DNA from: Picochlorum sp. 'celeri'
Taxonomy: Eukaryota > Chlorophyta > Trebouxiophyceae
DNA length: 64,000 nucleotides
NCBI GenBank assembly: GCA_010909725.1
Contig: JAACMV010000018.1
Span: 620,001 to 684,000, forward strand
Reading direction: 5' to 3'
Shown: piece by piece, positions 40,541 through 52,118 of the stretch
Layout of the letters: each line of letters begins with the position of its first letter
How positions within the stretch are numbered: the first letter of the stretch is position 1
The notes under the pieces: generated by a model
The model's database searches: none
What the model saw: the letters and a program-made list of their open reading frames with translations, nothing else
What the model was told of the DNA's origin: nothing
Translations under genes and position numbers: made by a program

Positions 40541-40784
40541 ATCATCTTGCCTTTGGGCCGGACTAATACAGATGACGAGCTAAGAATATACATTGTCATC
40601 AATGTCTATACAATTTAATGTCCATCAAGAAGCAGATGACTGGGCAATTAGACAGTCAGTCTCATCCCAGAGAGGCCTCCAAATTGCCGCATCATGGGGC
40701 CATTCCTTTCTGGATGCAGCGCACGACATAATGCAGACGCAGTCACAAATTTCGCTCAGTGTCCAATTTTAGCTACCCAAACAA

Positions 40785-41187
40785 TCAGCTACGAAACCGT
40801 CGAAGATGCTCCTGTAACTCCCTCATAGAGCTAAAGCCCTGAAGTGTCAAGGGTGAGACAAACACTTGAGACATGTCCTTCACTATTCTCACCTTTGCTA
40901 CTTCGTCCCTACATCTGCATATAGTCATTACAGATGAAACAAAAGCCACAATGAATGGCCCCACAGGCGGTCAAAGTGTCGTACATGGCACAGGTGCTCA
41001 TCTGCGACGCACATGAGAGGCAGAATACATGAGCACAAGGATCCAATAGCCCAATCATATCACTTGGAAAATCGCAATTTGAACAAAAGTATGAAGATTT
41101 CTTGGAATGCTGCCCGCCTGGTTCAGTATTATTGGGGCCTATGGTTTTCTCTAGTTGAGCCGAGAACTGTTCTCTTTCAGCATCCAT
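40785..41187 (-). CDS. HAKAI: HAKAI-like RING-type E3 ubiquitin ligase, compact
   Basis: Exons 40985-41187 and 40785-40914, intron 70 nt (GTACGA...TATGCAG, phase 2), 110 residues. The spliced RING reads CSNCDFPSDMIGLLDPCAHVFCLSC, then STCAICRDEV, giving the C-x2-C, C-x-H, C-x2-C, C-x2-C spacing. HAKAI proteins share the CDxP...GR/LxxPCxHxFCxxCA core and a following strand segment (here VRIVKDMSQVFVSP). In plants HAKAI is a component of the N6-methyladenosine mRNA methyltransferase complex. The zinc-finger end of plant HAKAI appears reduced: the second half has few Cys/His. Divergent from CPSF73. Confidence 0.72.
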
Positions 41188-41381
41188 TGTATTCTCTTTC
41201 TAGAAATCTTTTTTTTTCATATACTGGATTCGCAATATTGCAGACCTCTATCAGAAATCATTTGCTTTATTTAATTCACAAATTAAGACAGTCTTGGATC
41301 ATGATTGCTCATGGAGGGGTACAACTCATCACAAGTGCCGAAGACGGCATCGAAACTTGGATACTAATAATCAAAATCAAA

Positions 41382-43514
41382 ATGTCAAAGGATGAGGTGA
41401 GGGTTTCCGGTGGTGCTATCGACAACGTCGAAATAATTCCACTGGGAGCTGGCCAGGAGGTGGGACGGTCATGCATTATCGTCAAGTACTTGGATAAGAG
41501 AATAATGATGGATTGTGGCATTCATCCTGGGTTCTCGGGGCATGCGTCGCTTCCATTTCTGGACCAAGTAAACCTTGCAGAGATTGATGTGATGCTGATT
41601 ACACACTTTCACCTGGATCATTGTGCCGCTGTTCCCTTTGTTGTTGGCCATACGAATTTCAAAGGTAGAATATTTATGACTCATCCGACAAAGGCAATTG
41701 CACATACCTTGCTCAAAGATTTTGTGAAATTAAGCAAGTCTCAGAACTTCTTGTATGGGGATAAAGATGTGGAGGCTGCGACACAGAGAACAGAGGTGAT
41801 CGACTTTCAGCAAACCATAGATATAGATGGAATCAAGATAACGGCGTATCGAGCCGGGCATGTTTTGGGCGCAGCGATGTTTATGGTGGAGGTTGCTGGA
41901 ATGAGGTGCTTGTATACGGGGGATTATTCTCGCGTCGCAGATAGACATATGCCGGCAGCTGATTTACCAGTGAGTATGAGACCTGACATTGTCATTGTTG
42001 AATCCACATATGGTGTATCTCGCCACTTACCACGGCGAGAGAGGGAGGAGAAGTTTGCCACCATGGTACATTCAACAATAGCAAAGGGTGGAAGAGTTCT
42101 CTTGCCTGTTGTAGCCCTTGGGAGAGCACAGGAGCTGTTATTGATTCTCGAAGAATATTGGTCGAAGCACCCTGAGCTCCATGGTGTGCCAATTTATCAG
42201 GCAAGCGGCCTTGCTAGGAGAGCTATGACAGTGTACAGGAGTTACATTGAGATGATGAATGATGATATCCGTGAAGCATTCACCACAGCCAATCCTTTCA
42301 AGTTCAAATATGTGACTCATTTAAAATCGACAGGGCAATTTGATGATGTTGGGCCTTGTGTTGTGATGGCAACTCCATCAATGCTGCAGAGTGGAATGTC
42401 ACGAGAGCTGTTTGAGAACTGGTGTGGGGATCCCAGAAATTGCGTCGTGATCGCAGATTTTGCAGTTCAAGGAACATTAGCGCGAGATATTTTATCGAGT
42501 CCAAGCGATATACTGTCTAGATCAGGAGCACGCCTTCCATTGCGCTGTCAGGTGGATGCTATCTCATTTTCTGCTCATGCAGACTTTCCACAAACTTCTG
42601 AATTTCTGGACTCGCTGTCTCCCCCACATGTAATACTTGTTCATGGCGAAGCAGCAGAGATGGGAAGATTGAAAAAGGCACTTGAACAACGCGCTGGAGC
42701 TCTTGGAATTTCCAGGACAGTGTACACACCAAAAGTAACTCAAGCTGTTTTAATTGCGCATGCCCCTCGTAGGACTGCACAAATCGTTGGATCTCTTGTT
42801 CAGGCAACAGAAATGGGAGTAGCAACAAAGAAAATACAAGGTGTCGCCGTGAAACGAGGAGCAAGCATTGCCATTATGAATCAGGAAGATTTGCCAAGAT
42901 ATACCAAACTCCACACAGGATCTGTCACCCAAAGACAATCAATAGCACTGCGTAGAGACTTTTCTGACGTTAGGCTTGCCCTTGAACTTACATTTGATGA
43001 TATTGCAGCAGTAGAATCTGCTCAGACTGAGCATGAAGTTTCGCTTAGGATAGGAGACAGTGTCACAGTCACCCATAGCACTGCTACAAAAGATAGAGTA
43101 CTGCTTGAATGGCTCGGTGGCACAGAAGCCGATATGATTGCCGACGCTGTCATAGCTATGGTTTTGCAATCTGCAGGAGAACCTGCAGGTATCTGCGACG
43201 CAGAAGAACGAATGTTGGCCGCCATCAAATCTGGAGACAACCAGGGTGCAGTACTCGCAGAAATGGGGCTGGTTTCCAAACTGTTGGATGCACAATTCGG
43301 CAAGACGAGAATAGACGAGAAACAAGGAATAATATTTGTGGACGTAGATGGCAAGCATGTGATCCTAACAACAGACCTCGACACTGGTGATGTCGATATC
43401 AAATGTGCAGACACTCAACTCAAGGCAAGAGTGGAACGAGCAGTGTCTCGAATACATACAGCCGTCCATCCAAGCAAAATAATGATGCAAGACTCGATAT
43501 CTCCAAAATTGTAA
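41382..43514 (+). CDS. CPSF3: CPSF73 (CPSF3), pre-mRNA 3'-end endonuclease
   Basis: Metallo-beta-lactamase/beta-CASP nuclease that cuts pre-mRNA at poly(A) sites. 710 residues, intronless. Start ATG at 41382 (MSKDEVRVSGG); the open frame upstream to 41013 overlaps the HAKAI gene on the other strand and is rejected. Motifs: HFHLDH (75-80, motif 2), GAAMFMVEVAG and YTGDYSR (motif 4), ESTYG, the beta-CASP GRAQELLLILEEYW, and SFSAHADFPQ and HGEAAEMGRL (motifs B and C). The C-terminal domain that dimerises with CPSF100 is present. Convergent with TOM7. Confidence 0.95.
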   Translation: MSKDEVRVSGGAIDNVEIIPLGAGQEVGRSCIIVKYLDKRIMMDCGIHPGFSGHASLPFLDQVNLAEIDVMLITHFHLDHCAAVPFVVGHTNFKGRIFMTHPTKAIAHTLLKDFVKLSKSQNFLYGDKDVEAATQRTEVIDFQQTIDIDGIKITAYRAGHVLGAAMFMVEVAGMRCLYTGDYSRVADRHMPAADLPVSMRPDIVIVESTYGVSRHLPRREREEKFATMVHSTIAKGGRVLLPVVALGRAQELLLILEEYWSKHPELHGVPIYQASGLARRAMTVYRSYIEMMNDDIREAFTTANPFKFKYVTHLKSTGQFDDVGPCVVMATPSMLQSGMSRELFENWCGDPRNCVVIADFAVQGTLARDILSSPSDILSRSGARLPLRCQVDAISFSAHADFPQTSEFLDSLSPPHVILVHGEAAEMGRLKKALEQRAGALGISRTVYTPKVTQAVLIAHAPRRTAQIVGSLVQATEMGVATKKIQGVAVKRGASIAIMNQEDLPRYTKLHTGSVTQRQSIALRRDFSDVRLALELTFDDIAAVESAQTEHEVSLRIGDSVTVTHSTATKDRVLLEWLGGTEADMIADAVIAMVLQSAGEPAGICDAEERMLAAIKSGDNQGAVLAEMGLVSKLLDAQFGKTRIDEKQGIIFVDVDGKHVILTTDLDTGDVDIKCADTQLKARVERAVSRIHTAVHPSKIMMQDSISPKL

Positions 43515-43592
43515 GCCAATCTAATATTACATGATGCTATATAACGCGCCACGCAGCGAGAAACAACAAAATGGAATTCAGTCAGACGACGA

Positions 43593-43766
43593 CTACATTG
43601 GTCCCAGAACCTGTGCAAGGCTAGGCTTGGGATCCGTACAAGTCATCCCAACTACTATAATTGTAGGGATGAAACCCCAATGAACAGCCTTCTTGGCATA
43701 CGGACTGGCCTTTTCCCACGCACGGGAAACTTGTTCCTTGATACGCTCAGACGCCGATGATCCCAT
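43593..43766 (-). CDS. TOM7: TOM7, small subunit of the mitochondrial outer-membrane translocase
   Basis: 57 residues from the ATG at 43764-43766 (an upstream in-frame TTG is ignored). The C-terminal half, HWGFIPTIIVVGMTCTDPKP, closely follows plant and animal TOM7 (HYGFIPLVIIIGM...PKP), including the GFIP turn, the single membrane helix and the PKP end segment. TOM7 regulates TOM complex assembly. The N-terminal amphipathic helix is basic (RIKEQVSRAWEKASPYAKKA). Intronless. Together with the TOM5-like gene it makes two small TOM subunits in one window. Confidence 0.88.
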   Translation of the reverse strand: MGSSASERIKEQVSRAWEKASPYAKKAVHWGFIPTIIVVGMTCTDPKPSLAQVLGPM

Positions 43767-44129
43767 CACAAGTGTTCCTTTATTGATATTTTTTATCAAT
43801 GATGTATCGAATCTCTGCGGATCAGGTGAATTTTGACAGATTTCAACAATGATAAAAGGACATTTGTCGTGTTTAGAACATTAGAATATCCACCCGATGT
43901 GACCACACCTGGCCATGTGAGGGGTGTGACATCGATGATAATAGCATTAATTCGTTATAATTGTTAATACAAAGTGGTACCACGTAACGTGGTCACGCCT
44001 CGAGACTCGACTGTTGTTGTCGTTGACCTTCACGTTCTGTTATACCAGAGAAGACAGGTGCTGATTTCACCCTTTCCTTTGTATTTATTCATAAAACTAT
44101 ACAATCAATAAAGACGTCGGTGTCAAGCG
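43767..44129. promoter_or_regulatory. Divergent promoter region between TOM7 and P4-ATPase
   Basis: 363 bp without a gene. It holds ACCACGT-A-ACGTGGT (43979-43993), a 15-nt near-perfect palindrome with two ACGT cores typical of bZIP/bHLH sites, and GACGTC at 44113-44118. Confidence 0.35.
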
Positions 44130-47100
44130 ATGACGTCGCTCAGGGTTGATGTGCCTGATGAGGAAGACAAAGCGTCTTCAAGCTCTCAATCTGGGAATAT
44201 GAGGAGGAAGAAATCAGATGAGCAAGGGACGAGTAATTCTTGGACTATGAAGGGTATTTTACAAAGTCCTGGTGCGATTATGAGCAGTCTTTCCAGGAAG
44301 AAGTTTGAGGACTTTGGGAGAAGGTCAAGTGTGGAACCGTACTCCAGGGCGGCCGATATGGCAAAGTATCGCTCTACCTTAGAAATGCGTGATAGTCGTA
44401 AAGAAGGCGAGAAGTCCGGCAAGTCTGGCAAGGAGAAGAAACACAAGCCAGAGTTTAGGGAAATCCATTTTGAACCCAAGGTGTCCCAAAACCCAAACTT
44501 GGAGGCATTTAGGAAGGAGGACAATCGAGTCGTCACAAGTAAATATAATATAGTGACGTTTTTACCCATCTTCTTGTTTGAAATTTTCAATAGGGTGGCA
44601 TATTTGTATTTCCTGATCCAAGCCGGCCTTTCGTGGTGGAGTGTTGTATCTCCCTACAGTGGCATAGGAGCAACAATGGCTTTGGTGTTTGTGTTGCTTG
44701 TGGCCGGGGTTAAAGCAATCTGGGAGGATGTCAAAAGGCATAGAGAGGATGAAATTTTGAACAAGAGCATAACACATCGATTGCTTCCTGATGGAAGTGT
44801 TGAAGATATTTCGTGGACTGATGTTAAAGTTGGTGATGCTATCATGGTGAAGGACGGGGAGAATTTTCCTGCAGACCTGCTTTGCTTGTATTCTGATCTA
44901 AAGGATAACGTTTGTTTTATTAGGACGACAAACTTGGACGGAGAGACAAACCTGAAGATTCGAAAGCCTGTAGACCTGAAAGACGGAAATGAGCATGTTA
45001 CGTATCAGGATTTGCTCGATCTTGACTTGACTTTAAAGGCAGAAAATCCAAATTCAAATCTCCATAGCTTCAAAGGTACTATAACGGTAAGGAACCATGT
45101 CTATAAGGACATGTCTTTGTCGCCCAGCGAAGATGATTCCAAACCATCTCTTGATATTCCAGTGACGATGAATGAGATGCTTCTTCGAGGATGCACCTTG
45201 AAGAATAGCAATCATATCGTTGGTTTGGTGGTTTACGCTGGGAAGGAGACTCGCATTCAGAGGAATTCGACCAAAACACCCTTGAAGATTGGTTCATTCG
45301 ACAGATTTCTGAATTTTCAGATTTCACTTGTGATTCTGATGCAGTTGGCTATGTGTATTGTTTTGGCGGTTCTCAATTATGTTTGGATCAGAAATACTGG
45401 CGTGAATCATCCGTATCTGGCGTTGACTTTTTATGTGGAGGGTGTATACTCAAATGGCTTTGTCCAGATTGTTCTAAACTTTTTTACCTTTTGGATTTTG
45501 CTTTCATACCTCGTGCCAATATCTCTTTTCGTGACACTTGAGATCGTCAAATTCTGGCAGGGCTTTATATTCATCAATTTCGACAAGATGATGAGAAATC
45601 CAGTAACCAAGGAGCATGCAATCTGCAGAAATTCGAATCTGAATGAAGATTTGGGTAAGGTTGAGTATGTATTCAGTGATAAGACAGGTACATTGACATC
45701 CAATGAAATGCAATTGAGGCGTATATCAATAAAAGGAGATATATATGGAGATATTGAGAAGAGATTGGAGGATGACCAGGATGTTGTTGGGATTTCAGCT
45801 CTGAAATACTTTGATCAGCGATTATGTACGGCAGCAAAGGTGATGATGGGCCTTCCACTGCTAGACTCGGCAATCAGCAGAGGTGGAAGTTCGAAACAGG
45901 TCATGGCATTTCACAGTAGCAAACCTAGTGTGGGCACAGCGACAGACCTGGGGCTACCCCATCAGAGTGTGAATTTGGAGGATTTCCGGATAGAAGATGA
46001 GGAGCCTGGTAGCCCAAAACCCTCAAAGGATAGCGAATTGGAGCTGACACCACAGTCTGCACTTGCTTTAGGGCATCATATGACGGATTTTTTCACAAAT
46101 ATCTGCCTGTGCCATTCTCTCATCTTGGAGAGTACCGCTGATTCAGACAAGCCAATTTACCAAGGACCATCACCAGATGAAGTAGCCTTAGTTGACGCAG
46201 CAAGACAGCTTGGATTTGAATTTGTGAAGAGATCACAAGGTAACCTCACTCTAAATATGCTGGGGAAAGAAGTGACGTATGAGATTTTAAATGTTATGGA
46301 ATATAGCAGTGACAGGGGCTGCATGTCAGTTGTTGCCCGTACTCCAGATGGATCGATACGGCTGTATTGCAAGGGCTCGGATACAAAAGTAATGGCAAAA
46401 ATCCGTGAAGGGACAGATAAGAATTTGTTGACAAAAACTGACAATGATTTGCATACATTTGCTCGAGAAGGCCTTCGCACATTGGTGCTTGCCTCAAAAG
46501 TGATCCCTGAAGATGAATACAATGAATGGGACAATCGCTATCAAGAGGCATCTTGCCTTTTCGAAGGAAGAGATGATGCCCTCAATGAACTCGGACTTGA
46601 GATCGAAAGAGATCTTGAGCTGATTGGAGTGACAGCAATAGAAGACAAACTCCAAGAAGGAGTTCCAGCAGCGATCGAGACGCTCTTAGATGCTGGAATG
46701 CGTGTGTGGATGATCACCGGAGATAAGCAAGAGACTGCGGTTAATATCGCAGTATCCTGTAACCTTGTGAAAGATATTGAGAATCTCATAACAATTAATG
46801 TTGGAGATTCAGAAGGTATGTACCCTGTAGTGTGTCTATTTTTGCTTTGACATCATGTGAATGCCAAGAGATTTCTGTTTTTTTCAGATCCGGAGAAATA
46901 TGCCATGGAAATGCTACAGGGTGCTGAGAAAAGGATCTTCCACAAGTACACCCAGGAAGTTCAATCAGTCACGGATATTGAACAAATACCAGATTCGTGG
47001 CAAGGGGGCGAGCTGACCATTGATGGACCAACGTTGACGCATGTATTGGGCGATGATAAAATGAAATGGAAGTTAGCACAGATTGTAGCCAGGTGTAGTG

Positions 47101-48368
47101 GGGTTGTGGTCAGTCGTTCTAGCCCAAGTCAGAAAGCTTCTGTCATTCAGATGATGAAAGAGTACGAAATGACAAAGGCTGCTGGAAATAGCAAAAGATT
47201 CATCAGGTGGTATAAAAGATATCGAAGGAGACTTCAAGGGAAAATGCTTTCAATTGGTGATGGTGCCAACGATGTCGCCATGATCCAAACTGCAGATGTG
47301 GGTATTGGAATCATGGGAAAGGAGGGACGCCAGGCCGTGAATAGTTCTGACTATGCAATTTCTCAGTTTAGATTCTTAGTACCACTGCTCCTAATCCATG
47401 GAAACTTGTCGTACTATCGCCTGTCTCGTCTGATTAAATACTCTTTCTATAAGAACATCACGTTTGCTTTTGTGATGTTTTATTACCAGTTCTATAATGG
47501 TTACTCTGGGCAGGCATTAGTGGACTCTATCACAGCAGCAGTTTTCAACGTGGTTTTCACATCTTTGCCAATTCTTTTATTTGCAGTCCTGGACCGGCCT
47601 GTTGGATCGTTATCTGCTTTCATCCGCTATCCGCAGCTTTATGACAAGAGGAATAACAAGTCTCTGACAACACTTTCATTCTGGAAATCTGGAGTTTTCC
47701 TGGGGATTGTTCATGGAGCAGTGTGCTTTTTCATTCCATATTATTGCGTCACGACTCTAGGTAGACGTTCAATCACAGATGTATATTCGCTTGGTAAAGT
47801 GACCTTTGCAGCACTGCTTGGTGCAGTAACTCTGGAGGTGGCTCTGATTGCACGCTATTGGACATGGGTATTCTTTTGGATTGTTCTCCTATCGTACTTC
47901 CTCATGTACCCATATTTCCTCATCTTCCCATATGTTGAGCTGGCATTGAGCTTTTACGATCCGGCCAACATTGGTGTAGCCATACAAGTGCTAGGCTCAC
48001 CAGTCTTTTGGTTTGTTATTCTTGTTTGCTATGTCATAACTTTTGGAATGCGATTCATAGAGAAGACGGTGCAGTGGGTATTTTACCCACATGATTCAAT
48101 GATTCTGGCTGAAAAGGAGCACATTGGTGAAAGAAAAGGAAAGCATTTGTTATCAGATTTGTCAGGAGCAAGTGCCCATCGCCTGCGAGCTCTTGCCACG
48201 ATTGGTCGAGATAGTCGCCCAGTACACGACTCATCAGATGTACTTGATGAGACAGAAATCACGCAGCAGTCTATATCTGCCGACGGCGAAGAAGTGTCCA
48301 GCGCCCCAAATGAGACTGATTCTATTCAAAACTGGGCCTCTTTGAATTCCAGAAAAGTCCCTGTGTGA
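44130..48368 (+). CDS. P4-type ATPase (aminophospholipid flippase)
   Basis: Flips phospholipids to the cytosolic leaflet of Golgi, endosomal or plasma membranes. Exons 44130-46815 and 46888-48368, intron 72 nt (GTATGT...TTTTTCAG, phase 1); 1388 residues. Seen: NLDGETNLKIRK (actuator region), the P4-specific VPISLFV in helix 4, phosphorylation site DKTGTLTSNEM, nucleotide-binding KGSDTKVMAKI, TGDKQETAVNIA, and GDGANDVAMIQTADVGIGI. About ten membrane helices. The N-terminus (1-120) is Lys/Ser-rich and disordered, as in plant ALA and yeast Dnf proteins. A beta subunit of the Cdc50/ALIS family would be expected elsewhere. Confidence 0.95.
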
Positions 48369-48476
48369 TTTCTACTTTTGAATTTGTGTTGTTCCCATTG
48401 CACCATGAAGAGCATCGTATCTTTTGAGATGCTCGACATTTCTTATTGTAACGCAACAGTCTGAATATAATGAGGG

Positions 48477-48565
48477 ATCTCTCATGAGAGATACTTGGAA
48501 GCAGTATCCTCCTTCTGATGAGAGAAGTTGAGCAGCCGATCCCATCCAACCCTGCATGGGATCGG
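48477..48565. other. Hairpin cluster downstream of the P4-ATPase
   Basis: The 16-bp perfect palindrome ATCTCTCATGAGAGAT (48477-48492), a CTTCT/AGAAG hairpin near 48510-48528, and 10-bp arms CCGATCCCAT/ATGGGATCGG (48536-48545, 48556-48565; 10-nt loop). No gene in 48369-48960. Confidence 0.45.
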
Positions 48566-48975
48566 ACTCAGCTTGGCAATGCCCCTGCCGCCGACTGACA
48601 GACATTCCACACAGAAGCCATTCACGCTCCCTGTCACCAATAATTTCAAATAGTATTTATATATATATTACAAAAGGTGCGTCATTATCTCTAGATCATA
48701 ACGAGAGGTACCTCGTTGCCCACTTGGCTTGTGACGGCAGGAGCAGCCATGAAGAACTCATGTTCACTGCATGCCCCACAAACGCATGCTAGCAAAGTTG
48801 GAATGGCTCTGTTGTTGAAAAATCTAAAGTCAAGTGCGGCACATGGGACAGAATGATACAGTCGTCGTCTTTCTCTAGAGAGCAGCCGTACTGTCGTCCG
48901 AGCACTCAGCGAAGCATGCTCAAACAGATAGCCTCGAATATAGAATACTAATGAGATAAAATATCTATTATGCAG

Positions 48976-49314
48976 ATGGCAAGAGATAAGAAGACCTCTG
49001 TGGTCGCCAGGGAGTACACAATCAACCTCCACAAGCGCCTGCACGGAGTCACCTTCAAGAAGCGTGCACCACGTGCGGTGAAGGAGATTAAGAAATTTGC
49101 TGGAAAGGTTATGCAGACTAGCGATGTGCGTGTAGATGTGAAGCTCAACAAAGCCATCTGGAGCCAGGGTATCCGCAATGTTCCAAACAAGTTGCGCATC
49201 GTTATTCAGAGGCGAAGGGATGAGGAAGCTGAGGATGAGGCCATGTACTCTTTGGTCACCCTTGCAGATGAGCAGGTCTTTGCCAACAGAGGTGTTGTTT
49301 GCATTGAGAGCTAA
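48976..49314 (+). CDS. RPL31: 60S ribosomal protein L31 (eL31)
   Basis: 112 residues: [40 protein letters not shown] in order (two adjoining pieces of the family consensus), then [20 protein letters not shown], the eL31 signature near the polypeptide exit tunnel. Sequence just upstream (TACTAAT branch-like element, then ATTATGCAG) looks like an intron end in the 5' leader. I therefore chose the ATG at 48976 over the one at 48970, which would lie inside that intron. Convergent with RPL27. Confidence 0.93.
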   Translation: MARDKKTSVVAREYTINLHKRLHGVTFKKRAPRAVKEIKKFAGKVMQTSDVRVDVKLNKAIWSQGIRNVPNKLRIVIQRRRDEEAEDEAMYSLVTLADEQVFANRGVVCIES

Positions 49315-49421
49315 TCGTGCAATGTTAGAATTTAGATGTGTGTAAAAAAATACTCATTAGCAGCATGTGTACTCACAAGTTACACCTCTATACGAAAAAT
49401 ACATTATCTAGAATCATATGA

Positions 49422-50090
49422 TTAGAAGCGCAGTTTCGTGAAGAACCATCTGTTCTTACCGCTCTTGAACTTCTCCTCGAGGATGCCCTTGGCCTCCTTG
49501 TTGGCCTCCTTGCGCTTTGAGCTGTTCTCCAAGCAGTCATGGGTGATCACATTCTTCAAGTCAGCGTCCAATGTGTAACGAGTTGGCATCAAGTGCTGAT
49601 AGTTAATTACCTTGGTGAAAGTCTTCAAGCTAGAGCGGCGTGCCTGCTTCAATTGAGAAGACTTCTTAATTACTTTTCTTGGCTCCTTGGCCAGACCGCA
49701 CACCAGGGCGTGCCCATACGAGCGGCTACCATGACCATCGTCATAATTCTTGACAATGACCGCCTTTTTACCGGCGAATCTACCGCTAAGAACAATAACG
49801 ACCTTTCCAGGCTGCACACAATACATACAAGTCAATGAGGCGTGAACTCAAATGCTCTCGCGTGCGTGTCCCCGTGTCGCTCTCCCAAGCTCCCGTTTCC
49901 AACCCACGCCATCCATACCGCATATACAAATGACATAACACATTGCAGATAATTAGGGCGGCCTGAACGCATCCAGGCACGTGGCGGCATCCCACCTTCC
50001 ACTGCCGCCGTCCAGGAGAGCGCCGAACTCTAGTCTTTCCAAATCAGATGCAGCGTCGACAAACGAACATACCTTGAGGAACTTCACCAT
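49422..50090 (-). CDS. RPL27: 60S ribosomal protein L27 (eL27)
   Basis: Exon 1 50073-50090 (MVKFLK), intron 49812-50072 (261 nt, GTATGT donor), exon 2 49422-49811; 135 residues. The product shows [40 protein letters not shown], the basic [18 protein letters not shown] and the closing C-terminal [11 protein letters not shown], all eL27 hallmarks. The intron is the longest in the window. I looked for box C/D or H/ACA snoRNA signatures in it and saw none I could defend. Confidence 0.96.
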
Positions 50091-50132
50091 TTTGTATACA
50101 AATACCTATTTTTACTTGTCCGATTGCGCGAA

Positions 50133-50220
50133 GAGAGATGATATGGCATATCATCTCTCATTGGCCAAGGACCAAACATCCTTGGCCTTTCAGTCCCATC
50201 ATGGATTGGCATTGATGGGA
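50133..50220. other. Three consecutive hairpins upstream of RPL27
   Basis: Arms: 13 bp GAGAGATGATATG around one base (50133-50159); 8 bp GGCCAAGG/CCTTGGCC (50163-50170, 50180-50187); 8 bp TCCCATCA/TGATGGGA (50194-50201, 50213-50220). The palindrome ATTGATCAAT follows at 50257-50266. No gene in 50091-50471. It could be a structured RNA or a small mobile-element relic. Confidence 0.45.
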
Positions 50221-50471
50221 ACATCAGCCCAGAAGCACAGAGGCCACTACAGCGCAATTGATCAATCGGTTGTATCGCCAGTCTTCTTCCGATCTAAAAT
50301 CGAAGAAATATACATCTTACCGAGTGGATGCAGATAGCTGTATAATCTTCACGTCCACCAGACGATACGTACAAAATAGAGGGTGCTGGCTTTGGTGCCT
50401 CCAATAGACACGCTATACTATCCTGGGTACAGAAGATTGGTTACATACACATATTAATTGTATAGTATACA

Positions 50472-51728
50472 ATGATACATGTGGTAGGAGGGTCACGCGT
50501 TGGCATGCCACTGCCACTGTGTGCTCGTTGTCAGAAGAAAAACTCTCACCAGGCTCTTGGTCAAGGTCTTGGAATTCGAAGAGCAGAAATGGGTGTAATT
50601 AATCCTTTTCGAGGTATAGGTACACATAAGACACAGCGTATACTCATCGCCCGGGATGGGACAGCATCTCTGAGTGGAGAGGGTGGTGCTCAGGATGGCT
50701 CTGAGAGTACAGAGGTTCATGAGGATGAACACTCTACAGGCGGGGCACAACAGAAGGCAACCAGTAGCTTGACCAAGAGGGCTATATTTGGAAGTATTTT
50801 AGGGGTATCTGCTGCCGTCATCATCGTTATTGGCGGGTGGCCATTTGCTGCCGTGACATGTTTGTTGGCATATCAGTGCTCACAAGAGTTTCTTGGGCTT
50901 GTGAATGCAAAAGGAATATCAAAAGGCATGATTCCTCCGCCTCCGTTGGTGAGTTCTGCCATCAGCCTGATGTGTGTGGGGCTTTGTGCGTGGTCTTTTA
51001 TGTCTGGCGGTAAGATGGCATCTGCTATGGCAGTTGCATCATTTTTGGTCCTTAGTTTACAACTCGTTGCGGTGGAAAAGCCGAGGTTTGCACAACTAAC
51101 ATCATCTGTATTTGGCCTCTTGTATTGTGGTACGTGCATTTTTTAATGTGTATCATAATTTGATGGAATCCACATTGAATTCCTGGTCTACTTGCTTGCA
51201 GGTTACTTGCCAAGCTTCTGGATAAAGCTTAGACTTCTTGCCATTCCCGCCAGCAATAGCTATCTATTACAGTCGTGGCAGGGCGTTATGGGCGGTGTGA
51301 CCCATGCAACAGTTGGGCTTGTGGCAACCTTTACTGCAGTTGCCTGCATCATTGCTGCTGACACGGGTGCATATTTTTGCGGTAAATCTCTTGGGAAAAC
51401 ACAGCTTATCAGTGTGAGTCCGAAAAAGACTGTAGAAGGAGCTATTGGTGGTTTACTGTCGAGTATTTTGGCAGCAGTTACGTGCTATAGATTTTTGGGC
51501 TGGCCAGACAGCACGTTAGGAGCGGTGGCATTAGGGGTGATTGTATTTATTAGCAGCATTTTTGGAGATCTAATTGAGTCAGTAATAAAGAGAGACGCGG
51601 GTTTGAAGGATGCAAGTAATCTGATTCCGGGTCATGGTGGGCTCCTGGACAGATTGGATAGTTACCTCTTTACAGGTGCTTGTGTTTACTTCTTCATGAG
51701 ATTCTTCTTGGTAGGATTTGGGGTTTAA
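50472..51728 (+). CDS. CDS: CDP-diacylglycerol synthase (phosphatidate cytidylyltransferase)
   Basis: Makes CDP-diacylglycerol from CTP and phosphatidate, the precursor of phosphatidylglycerol and phosphatidylinositol. Exons 50472-51129 and 51202-51728, intron 72 nt (GTACGT), 394 residues. The catalytic signature is at the C-terminus: SVSPKKTVEGAIGG, then SIFGDLIESVIKRDAGLKD, NLIPGHGGLLDRLDS. Multiple membrane helices. The N-terminal 100 residues are soluble with a possible plastid presequence. Together with bacterial-like architecture this suggests the plastid isoform (CDS4/5 type) that feeds thylakoid phosphatidylglycerol. Confidence 0.92.
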
Positions 51729-52118
51729 TGAATCAAGATTGTAATTCACTTGATGGAGTATCACTCCAAGACTTTTCTTTCATTCCTCCATACCGTGGCC
51801 AGAAATTCGTTGCAAACGATTGATCTCTCCTCATGAGGATTTCAAATTTGAAAGATTTAAATCTTCATCTACCAAAAAAAAAATATACTTGGACACACTC
51901 AGTGTAGCCGATGCGCTGGTGATTAAATCGTTTGAATCAAATCGTCGTTGAAACGATATTTGAGTCAAAAAATATTCATTTGAGGACTAAGACAAGAGCA
52001 CGAGTAGAGTAATCGCGTTAGACTTTGCTGAGCGCATGCATCTGTGTACTCCCGCAACTCCGTCTTCGCGAATCTGGAAACTCTCCATCCCGCATCAACT
52101 TCAATTATCTGATTCAAT
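51729..52118. other. Intergenic region upstream of PurM
   Basis: 390 bp, AT-rich. Imperfect repeats of AAATCGTTTGA and AAATCGTCGTTGA near 51927-51950 and AAATTTGAAAGATTTAAA at 51850 are visible. No gene or RNA recognised. Confidence 0.25.

Noticed and set aside
41013..41381. N-terminal extension of CPSF73
   Set aside because: Overlaps the HAKAI exon on the other strand; homology to CPSF73 begins at the ATG at 41382.
49812..50072. snoRNA inside the 261-nt RPL27 intron
   Set aside because: No convincing TGATGA/CTGA boxes or H/ACA hairpins could be found by eye.
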